This document shows, one piece after another, positions 30,653-34,907 of a stretch of 34,907 nucleotides of DNA. The position numbers were made by a program, and so were the translations under genes. The notes beneath the pieces were generated by a model, which ran no database searches, was not told the DNA's origin, and saw nothing but the letters and a program-made list of their open reading frames with translations. Position 1 is the first letter of the stretch. Each line of letters begins with the position of its first letter. This stretch comes from a virus. Location: positions 1 to 34,907 of the IMG/VR virus record IMGVR_UViG_3300021962_000335, one strand, 5' to 3'.

Positions 30653-30844
30653 TTTATCTTTCTTAATCCACATCATATCGTGTTTTGAACACATATAGTT
30701 TCTTGTACTCTTCATGAGTAATTCGTTTGACAGAACCATCTTCAAGTTGAATTATCCATTCATCCCAAGAAATGTCATAGATAGGCAAAATAACCATCTT
30801 GGTATCGTCTTTCTTATTTTCCATCACGTTTATCCTTCTTGATC
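30653..30844. repeat. Pair of related 28-base segments
   Basis: Plus-strand positions about 30656-30684 and 30826-30854 share tcac-tttatc-ttctt-atccacatca with about four differences. On the minus strand both read ATG TGG ATT/ATC AAG AAA/AAG GAT AAA. This suggests a small tandem duplication at these gene ends. Confidence 0.5.
30663..30824 (-). CDS. Hypothetical protein, 53 aa
   Basis: MENKKDDTKMVILPIYDISW, then DEWIIQLEDGSVKRITHEEY. The ATG lies inside the end of the preceding gene (11-base overlap). Small beta-rich protein. Just after its start region the DNA resembles the end of the preceding gene (see the repeat at 30653-30844). Not recognised. Confidence 0.6.
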   Translation of the reverse strand: MENKKDDTKMVILPIYDISWDEWIIQLEDGSVKRITHEEYKKLYVFKTRYDVD

Positions 30845-31029
30845 CACATCAAACCAAGAGGACTGACAGGCTCGTAACCTTCTGCTTTCAACTCTTCTCT
30901 GCTTTTTGCTTCTTTGTAGAGATTAGCAATTGCATCTGAAGGCATAGGCTGAACAGAGCAAATATCTGCCGCTAATACATTAGGATCGATACCTTTGATT
31001 ACTGGCATCAAAACTGGTTTCTCGTTCAT
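30814..31029 (-). CDS. Small protein with capsid-like 'SVQPM' motif
   Basis: 71 aa from the ATG at 31029. MPVIKGIDPNVLAADICSVQ-PM then YKEAKSREELKAEGYEPVSP. The 'LAxDIVxVQPMxxP' element resembles the N-arm signature of T4-type major capsid proteins and also occurs in stand-alone small phage proteins. Function unknown; it is too short to be a capsid subunit. Confidence 0.6.
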   Translation of the reverse strand: MNEKPVLMPVIKGIDPNVLAADICSVQPMPSDAIANLYKEAKSREELKAEGYEPVSPLGLMWIKKDKRDGK

Positions 31030-31030
31030 G

Positions 31031-31279
31031 TCACCACTCCGGTCCTGTAGTCTTTTCAGTACGTTCATAGATATATGCGAAGTCGACGCCGTATGCGGGT
31101 ACGACCAGCAGTTTTTCGGGCATGTTATTCATGTCACGGTTACCTAATACACCACTAATGAACAGTGTATCAGGATGGCTCTCGGGTGTCAACCGACGAA
31201 GGATCGTGGCCTGCATATCACACTTCTTACGAAGACGTTCGTTCTCTGATATGATGAACTGTATGTCGTCTAGATTCAT
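31031..31279 (-). CDS. Hypothetical protein, 82 aa
   Basis: Start at 31279, just past the upstream stop (TGATATG); the open frame extends further upstream only as a shadow of the preceding gene. MNLDDIQFIISENERLRKKC, then LLVVPAYGVDFAYIYERTEK. An amino-terminal helix and a beta-rich end. Not recognised. Confidence 0.6.
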   Translation of the reverse strand: MNLDDIQFIISENERLRKKCDMQATILRRLTPESHPDTLFISGVLGNRDMNNMPEKLLVVPAYGVDFAYIYERTEKTTGPEW

Positions 31280-31280
31280 A

Positions 31281-31625
31281 TCAAAATTCTTTCCAGATGT
31301 ACACCGAGTTGTTTGTCCTGAACTTGACTGTCCAGTAGCCCTCATCGTTGATGTATTCTTCGATGATCTCTGTGATTGGTGTAGTTTGCCAGTAGTCTTG
31401 TGCTGAGTACGTGCGAGCGTATGGTGACCCGACACGGACACCGTAGCCGACTCGTGGGTAGTCTGCGTCTTTGACTGGTGTGTAGCTCTCAGGATCGAGG
31501 ATCTGGCACATAGGACCAGAGTCACCAGCGCCGTCGCTCTCTCGTGTAAGAGAGTACCTGAGGAAGGGCATAGGACCGTCTCCCTGTCTGTCTGTTGCCA
31601 TTCGTTTTGACTTGAATCCGGGCAT
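31281..31625 (-). CDS. Hypothetical protein, 114 aa
   Basis: MPGFKSKRMATDRQGDGPMP, then GYGVRVGSPYARTYSAQDYW and GYWTVKFRTNNSVYIWKEF. Beta-rich. Its start overlaps the SWIM-protein stop as TAATG. The carboxyl part ('TPITEIIEE--DEG-WTVKFRTxNSVYxWK') looks like a small conserved early phage family. Function unknown. Confidence 0.6.
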   Translation of the reverse strand: MPGFKSKRMATDRQGDGPMPFLRYSLTRESDGAGDSGPMCQILDPESYTPVKDADYPRVGYGVRVGSPYARTYSAQDYWQTTPITEIIEEYINDEGYWTVKFRTNNSVYIWKEF

Positions 31626-31984
31626 TACTTACATTCCCTTACGTGTTTGCAGTCTTTGCGGAAGCCGAAGCCTACGCATGTGCAGCTCCAGTGTTTGCCG
31701 TCTCGTGTGACGGTGTATGAGGATCCGGGTTTGGTGCCGGCGACGATGAAGGTCGTACGGTCGGTCTTAGTTGTATTACTGACGTAACCAGAGCCGATGA
31801 TGCGGTCGAGGTCGATGATGCGGAATGGAAAGTCGGTGCGGCCTGTGGACAGGCATAGGCAGTCTGGACCGACCCAGCGTGGGTTGGGTAGGACTTTGCC
31901 TGTGTATGTGTTGATGTTGGGACCGGGTGTGTTGGTTTTTACGGCTTTGACTTGGATGGTGATGTCTTGTCCGATGGCGTACAT
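31625..31984 (-). CDS. SWIM-type zinc-finger protein
   Basis: 119 aa from the ATG at 31984 (GAGG six bases upstream). The end reads GKHWSCTCVGFGFRKDCKHV, a CxC-x(n)-CxH SWIM zinc finger, a nucleic-acid or protein binding module. The amino part is a beta-rich domain (ITIQVKAVKTNTPGPNINTY) with DFPFRIIDLDRIIGSGYV. Probable early regulatory or host-interaction protein; target unknown. Confidence 0.7.
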   Translation of the reverse strand: MYAIGQDITIQVKAVKTNTPGPNINTYTGKVLPNPRWVGPDCLCLSTGRTDFPFRIIDLDRIIGSGYVSNTTKTDRTTFIVAGTKPGSSYTVTRDGKHWSCTCVGFGFRKDCKHVRECK

Positions 31985-31992
31985 GGTTTGCC

Positions 31993-32220
31993 TCAGTCGC
32001 AGGAGTCGGCTACTTTGAGTGTACAGTAGAACTTGCCGTCTTTTTCCCATTTTTCTGTGATGCGAGGGAAGTAGACGTAGTTGTGTTCGTCTTGGTATTT
32101 GCCGAAGGCATCGATGTCTTCCAGTGACTCGAAGCCCGTGTATGTGTTGTACCAGTCTCGACCTGATTTCTTGCGGTCGACGAATATGAGGTGTTTCCAG
32201 TTAGTCTTAGTATCGCTCAT
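31993..32220 (-). CDS. Hypothetical protein, 75 aa
   Basis: MSDTKTNWKHLIFVDRKKSG, then HNYVYFPRITEKWEKDGKFY. Aromatic and charged, no membrane segment. Four-base overlap with the preceding gene. GC-rich coding relative to the left part of the window. Not recognised. Confidence 0.6.
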   Translation of the reverse strand: MSDTKTNWKHLIFVDRKKSGRDWYNTYTGFESLEDIDAFGKYQDEHNYVYFPRITEKWEKDGKFYCTLKVADSCD

Positions 32221-32468
32221 TTTGCCACCAATACTTTCTTGTTGATCATATCAAAAGAGACGTAGCCGTCGTTCATGAGGATCTGGCCGGGTGCCTCGTC
32301 CTTGACGCGAGAGAAGTATGTCTCTGTATCGTAGTACTTGCAGAGCAGGCGGACATAGTCTGACTTGGTGACCATGCCCTTACGCTTGAACCGAGCCACG
32401 AACCGACGATCCTGACCATAGGTGAGGTAACCACCGGCATAATTGAACTGTGACCGCTCGAACTTCAT
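32217..32468 (-). CDS. Hypothetical protein, 83 aa
   Basis: Start at 32468, eight bases after GGAG; the in-frame ATG at 32489 coincides with the predicted transcript start and lacks a leader. MKFERSQFNYAGGYLTYGQD, then VRLLCKYYDTETYFSRVKDE. Small alpha/beta protein, first gene of the unit driven by the promoter at 32496-32523. Not recognised. Confidence 0.6.
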   Translation of the reverse strand: MKFERSQFNYAGGYLTYGQDRRFVARFKRKGMVTKSDYVRLLCKYYDTETYFSRVKDEAPGQILMNDGYVSFDMINKKVLVAK

Positions 32469-32495
32469 GTGAATCACTCCGTTTTCCATATTAAG

Positions 32496-32523
32496 ATAAT
32501 ACCACGACCAGAGGACCTGTACA
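32496..32523 (-). promoter_or_regulatory. TGTACA-family promoter
   Basis: Minus strand: AAATAAGCA then TGTACA (32523-32518), 16 bases ending TGG, TATTAT (32501-32496). The 8-bp-period array lies 24 bases upstream. Confidence 0.8.
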
Positions 32524-32547
32524 TGCTTATTTTAAAAATATTTCGAG

Positions 32548-32683
32548 ACCTGATAACCTATTGACCTGTGAACCAGTCCACCAGTCGACCTAACGACCAG
32601 TGGACCAGCTGACCTGCAAACCTATCGACCAATGGACCTGATGACCAGTGTACCTATGGACCTGTAGACCTGATGACCTACCT
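32548..32683. repeat. Seventeen 8-bp units (ACCWRNNN) in exact register
   Basis: Plus-strand ACC begins at 32548 and then every 8 bases up to 32676 without a slip. The fourth base is always T or A, the fifth always G or A; the sixth is most often T and the eighth mostly G; the seventh is free. Two or three looser ACCT units follow (32685, 32691, 32695). No reading frame survives on either strand. It lies between the 3' end of the 32757-32990 gene and the minus promoter at 32496-32523. Function unknown; see findings. Confidence 0.9.
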
Positions 32684-32756
32684 GACCTGTACCTACCCAT
32701 ACACGTATACCCACGCTGACCTACATATGCATACCTAATATACATGATCATCTCTC

Positions 32757-32990
32757 CTAGAACAAGAGACCAGCAGCCTCACGTTCCTCAGCAGTAAACT
32801 TCTTAGTAACCGCATTCTTGATCTCCGCCATCCTAGCCTGCATGCCCGGAACCTCAATAACCTCCGCTATATAGATCATCTCCTCAATATAATCATGGAT
32901 AGTCCAAGACTGAGTCTTCTGCTCACTATATGCCGACATAGTATTCACTCCAATCTGTGTATAGGGATAGAGATAAGACGCTGTATTCAT
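32757..32990 (-). CDS. Hypothetical protein, 77 or 60 aa
   Basis: Two in-frame starts, 32990 (MNTASYLYPY) and 32939 (MSAYSEQKTQ), each have GGAGTG eight bases upstream, so both could be used. The core SWTIHDYIEEMIYIAEVIEV followed by KKFTAEEREAAGLLF resembles small early phage proteins. Its message would begin at the 33233 promoter with a leader of over 200 bases containing palindromes. Function unknown. Confidence 0.6.
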   Translation of the reverse strand: MNTASYLYPYTQIGVNTMSAYSEQKTQSWTIHDYIEEMIYIAEVIEVPGMQARMAEIKNAVTKKFTAEEREAAGLLF

Positions 32991-33232
32991 CACTGACACT
33001 CCTAGATAGTAATACAAACCAGAGGAAAAGTAAATGCTAACGTCCGCGCATCTCTGTGTTTCTGCTGAGGGAACACTGATCTACGGGCAGGAACACTCAC
33101 GCATCTCTGTTCTCCTATGCCGAACACGAGCTCGCACGACTCGGCCGCCACAGTGTTTCGCATGGAGGAACACCGGGTTGTGCTGCGCGCATGACTGGCC
33201 TCCGGAGGGTCCGGATCACCATTGATAGTTCC

Positions 33233-33260
33233 ATTATACCCTGGGAAAAAAGTTTGTACA
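33233..33260 (-). promoter_or_regulatory. TGTACA-family promoter
   Basis: Minus strand: TGTACA (33260-33255), 16 bases ending AGGG, TATAAT (33238-33233). Drives the 32757-32990 gene. Confidence 0.75.
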
Positions 33261-33276
33261 TAGCGCTTTAGTATAA

Positions 33277-33305
33277 TGTACATGTGCTGTGGGATGTGGT
33301 ATAAT
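33277..33305 (+). promoter_or_regulatory. TGTACA-family promoter, 17-base spacer
   Basis: TGTACA (33277-33282), 17 bases ending TGG, TATAAT (33300-33305). A 19-bp palindrome begins about 12 bases after the -10. Confidence 0.7.
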
Positions 33306-33386
33306 GAAATGAGGACCTGTTCCTGTATGCCGAACACGGGATCTACCAACACTCCCAGCTCCCCGCTCTCCCCGGACTTCTATTAT

Positions 33387-33414
33387 ATCCTATCAAGTTT
33401 CCTGCCTATGTACA
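33387..33414 (-). promoter_or_regulatory. Possible TGTACA-family promoter
   Basis: Minus strand: TGTACA (33414-33409), 16 bases, TAGGAT (33392-33387), the same -10 as two plus-strand copies. It points into the palindrome region, not directly at a gene. Confidence 0.5.
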
Positions 33415-33457
33415 CCGTTTTTTTTCGATTTTTTTTTATTTTTTTTCGAAATAAGCA

Positions 33458-33485
33458 TGTACATCCTCGGCCGGCTTGGTATAAT
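33458..33485 (+). promoter_or_regulatory. TGTACA-family promoter
   Basis: AAATAAGCA then TGTACA (33458-33463), 16 bases ending TGG, TATAAT (33480-33485). Preceded by long T-runs (33418-33447). Confidence 0.85.
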
Positions 33486-33510
33486 GATTTTATCGAATGG
33501 AGGAATGGTT

Positions 33511-33804
33511 ATGCAGTTCACTTGTTCCCTGGCCTACACGAAGGCTCTCTCCCGCGGTATTAAACTGGTCGATGCGAACTTCCGTGTACTGGCCAAGATG
33601 GATTATGACCGTCGGTTCGAGGAATTGATCGAATACGCACAGGAAGCTCTCAAGAACGTGGATGTGACCTACTTCATCCGCAGCGAAGATGAGCGTGATG
33701 ATATGGAATACGAGATCCACATGACCATGCAGGCTGATCTCGATTCATATATCACTAACGAGATTCGTGAGCTCATTCGCCTCAAGGAAGAGATTGTTTT
33801 TTAA
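33511..33804 (+). CDS. Early hypothetical protein, 97 aa
   Basis: Start at 33511 after GGAGG (seven bases). MQFTCSLAYTKALSRGIKLV, then RRFEELIEYAQEALKNVDVT. Acidic and helical, no membrane segment. First plus-strand gene of the right-end early cluster. Not recognised. Confidence 0.65.
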   Translation: MQFTCSLAYTKALSRGIKLVDANFRVLAKMDYDRRFEELIEYAQEALKNVDVTYFIRSEDERDDMEYEIHMTMQADLDSYITNEIRELIRLKEEIVF

Positions 33805-33814
33805 AAAAAAAGCA

Positions 33815-33842
33815 TGTACACACCCGGTGAGTGTGGTACTAT
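33815..33842 (+). promoter_or_regulatory. TGTACA-family promoter
   Basis: GCATGTACA, 16 bases ending TGG, TACTAT (33837-33842). It follows TTTTTT-A9 at the end of the previous gene. Confidence 0.8.
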
Positions 33843-33868
33843 TAGACAGTCAACAAGGAGAGAATCAC

Positions 33869-34207
33869 ATGAGCAAGTATCGTTCCCCTGCCTTCGTGGC
33901 CACCGTCTACGATCTTAATGACCCTCTCATTGCTGAGCAAAAGCGTATTGCCAGCATCATCAATGCCAAGAAGCGACTGTTCGAGTTGCAGGGTATCGGC
34001 AAGCAGGTGACGTATGGTGATCGCACCTACGTAGAACGTATGCGTGTGGTCGTCCGTCCTCGTCTTGGCAAAAACAATGTCCACGCACCACTCTATCGTC
34101 GTGGTGGAGCACTGCATCGTTCGACTTCACAGACGATCCGGCCTGAGCATGGCACACGGTTCGATGTGTACATGTCACCTGCTTTAGTACAACGAAAAAA
34201 AGTTTGA
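33869..34207 (+). CDS. Early hypothetical basic protein, 112 aa
   Basis: Start at 33869 after AAGGAGAG. MSKYRSPAFVATVYDLNDPL, then VERMRVVVRPRLGKNNVHAP. Strongly basic, so nucleic-acid or ribosome binding is possible. Not recognised. Frame upstream of this start overlaps the previous gene and is not used. Confidence 0.65.
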   Translation: MSKYRSPAFVATVYDLNDPLIAEQKRIASIINAKKRLFELQGIGKQVTYGDRTYVERMRVVVRPRLGKNNVHAPLYRRGGALHRSTSQTIRPEHGTRFDVYMSPALVQRKKV

Positions 34208-34215
34208 AATAAGCA

Positions 34216-34243
34216 TGTACATATCATGTGACTGTGGTAGGAT
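34216..34243 (+). promoter_or_regulatory. TGTACA-family promoter
   Basis: AAATAAGCATGTACA, 16 bases ending TGG, TAGGAT (34238-34243). Confidence 0.8.
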
Positions 34244-34266
34244 GAATCATGGTCAAGGAGAGACAC

Positions 34267-34515
34267 ATGACACTGATCGAACTGACACTGCCCACCTTCT
34301 GGGCGTCCTCGCTGGTCAACGGTGACGACACCGGTCTGGATGACGACGAGCAGGCACAGCTGGATGCCTTCGTGGAAGACATGGTCCGCCAGTATGGCAA
34401 ATGCTGGTGCCTCGGCATCAAGGACGGCGACGAGCCTGTCTTCACCTCGTACCACGACGCCAACGAGTTCGGTGTCCTGGCCTGTGACTGCGCAATCTTC
34501 GTGTTTGAGGGCTGA
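34267..34515 (+). CDS. Conserved small acidic protein (DUF6926-like)
   Basis: 82 aa from 34267 (AAGGAGAG upstream). MTLIELTLPTFWASSLVNGD, then LDDDEQAQLDAFVEDMV and SYHDANEFGVLACDCAIFVF. The pattern 'LPxxWAxxLxNGDxSGL...DE...FGxLxCDCxxYxF' is a small family seen in phages and bacteria; DUF6926 is named from memory. Function unknown. Confidence 0.65.
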   Translation: MTLIELTLPTFWASSLVNGDDTGLDDDEQAQLDAFVEDMVRQYGKCWCLGIKDGDEPVFTSYHDANEFGVLACDCAIFVFEG

Positions 34516-34518
34516 TCC

Positions 34519-34755
34519 ATGCAAGCTGAACAACTCCACCTCGAGAACCTCCCGCTGGCCGATGCACAGGCAAAGGCCATTGCCATCCTGAAGGACACCA
34601 AGACGAAGCAGGCAAAGGTTAACAACCTGGTCCGTGACGTCCAGCGTGCCCGGTCTTCCCGCGAGGTCCAGCGCATCATGTGGAACACCCTGCTGGCAGG
34701 CACTGGCTTTGGCACGGTGGACAGCCCCTGGCAAAAATTTCACAAAATGACGTAA
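34519..34755 (+). CDS. Conserved small early protein, 78 aa
   Basis: MQAEQLHLENLPLADAQAKA, then SREVQRIMWNTLLAGTGFGT and WQKFHKM. The end resembles the common 'VSxIMYxVLLAGEGLGVxGSxWQKxHK' family of small phage/host proteins. Three bases after the preceding gene, sharing its promoter. Function unknown. Confidence 0.7.
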   Translation: MQAEQLHLENLPLADAQAKAIAILKDTKTKQAKVNNLVRDVQRARSSREVQRIMWNTLLAGTGFGTVDSPWQKFHKMT

Positions 34756-34762
34756 AAAGGCA

Positions 34763-34790
34763 TGTACATTCCTGCCGGACATGGTAGGAT
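34763..34790 (+). promoter_or_regulatory. TGTACA-family promoter
   Basis: GGCATGTACA, 16 bases ending TGG, TAGGAT (34785-34790). Confidence 0.8.
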
Positions 34791-34818
34791 CAGATAGTAA
34801 GCAAATGGAGTACACGTG

Positions 34819-34907
34819 ATGAGCACCTACGATATCATGATTGTCCTGGCCCCGTTCGCCATCATCTGGTCGGTCATGGCCATCGGGTTCCTCATCGTCC
34901 ACATCTT
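34819..34907 (+). CDS. Small membrane protein, cut by window edge
   Basis: Starts MSTYDIMIVLAPFAIIWSVM and continues hydrophobic to the edge, so an amino-terminal membrane helix is predicted. GGAG lies upstream. Only about 29 residues are visible. Last visible member of the early plus-strand cluster. Confidence 0.55.
   Translation, partial: MSTYDIMIVLAPFAIIWSVMAIGFLIVHI

Larger units (their letters stand above)
33057..33336. repeat. Four 19-bp TGTTY-N9-RAACA palindromes
   Basis: Copies at 33057-33075, 33108-33126, 33154-33172 and 33318-33336. The second and fourth share TGTTC...TATGCC-GAACA; the first and third match the same pattern on the minus strand (TGTTC...AAACA). Each is usually extended to GTGTT/AACAC. 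They could be operator sites or, in the transcribed leaders, 5-6 bp hairpins with 9-base loops. Confidence 0.7.
33018..33510. other. Divergent intergenic region with promoters and palindromes
   Basis: About 490 bases without a credible gene. It holds two minus-strand and two plus-strand TGTACA-type promoters, four 19-bp palindromes, a repeated CGCATCTCTGT (33048 and 33100), and T-runs at 33418-33447. The longest frame (minus, to 33352) has no ribosome site and runs through the promoter. Confidence 0.7.

Noticed and set aside
31282-31525. Amino-terminal extension of the 82-aa gene into the upstream gene
   Set aside because: The extension is Ser/Thr/Arg-rich shadow sequence; an ATG right after the upstream stop is the natural start.
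32548-32700. CRISPR array
   Set aside because: Units are 8 bp with a 5-base core; no 23-45 bp repeats, no spacers and no cas genes.
33255-33277. Plus-strand TGTACA to TATAAT with 11-base spacing
   Set aside because: Spacer too short for a sigma70-type promoter; the same TGTACA is better used as the -35 of the minus promoter.
33057-33336. Alphaproteobacterial LexA boxes (GAAC-N7-GAAC)
   Set aside because: The GAAC elements are arranged as inverted repeats TGTTC-N9-GAACA, not direct repeats with N7.
33002-33352. 116-aa minus-strand frame in the divergent region
   Set aside because: No ribosome site, passes through a promoter and three palindromes, and the sequence is not protein-like.
34093-34902. 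269-aa open frame on the minus strand at the right edge
   Set aside because: It runs antisense through four plus-strand genes that each have ribosome sites and promoters; its length follows from high GC and its composition is not protein-like.

Overview
The window is a piece of a T4-like myovirus genome. The evidence is a T4-type replication set (B-family DNA polymerase, UvsX recombinase, DnaB/gp41-type helicase, gp61-type primase), T4-type late promoters (TATAAATA and one-base variants), and many small hypothetical genes of the kind found in environmental T4-like phages. The host is probably an alphaproteobacterium, perhaps Rhizobiales. This is inferred from an outer-membrane barrel with an 'SDLPSKKAP' amino end (Omp25/Omp31 style), a DUF1127 micro-protein and a small His/Arg-rich secreted protein. 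No capsid, portal or terminase genes fall in the window, so lineage cannot be fixed.

Layout. Positions 1-2248 (minus) hold a curli-like cassette: csgF, csgG, a curlin-repeat protein and a FecR-domain protein cut by the window edge. A T4-type late promoter precedes it. Positions 2269-5926 hold a radical SAM protein, ThyX and primase. Positions 5979-15362 hold virion-associated or hypothetical genes mixed with accessory enzymes (Dps, a nucleotidylyltransferase, a ligase-like DUF6267 protein). Positions 15398-15555 hold a candidate structured RNA with its own promoter-like box and terminator. Positions 15551-22055 are the replication/recombination block. Positions 22119-23209 encode holin and endolysin, and the spanin pair lies on the plus strand at 25262-25902 behind its own late promoter. 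Hsp20, a DUF1127 protein, tRNA-Gln(UUG), a peroxiredoxin and a phage-borne outer-membrane protein fill 23259-28822.

From about 28.8 to 33.0 kb there are tightly overlapping small minus-strand genes. From 33.5 kb to the end, small plus-strand genes mostly each have their own promoter. These promoters form one family: GCATGTACA, a 16-base spacer (17 in one), then a -10 hexamer usually preceded by TGG. Copies also occur on the minus strand. This looks like an immediate-early region read by host RNA polymerase. The divergent centre (32.5-33.5 kb) holds the two strangest non-coding elements: seventeen 8-bp units (ACCWRNNN) in exact register, and four 19-bp TGTTY-N9-RAACA palindromes. Base composition moves from clearly AT-rich on the left to GC-rich at the right end.

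How it fits together: early genes start from TGTACA promoters at the right; replication genes have sigma70-like promoters of related form; lysis, envelope-remodelling (curli-like pore, Omp) and virion genes sit behind TATAAATA boxes, several of which contain the stop codon of the preceding gene. Start codons were chosen from Shine-Dalgarno spacing and stop/start overlaps. Function assignments rest on motif recognition only; no database search was run.
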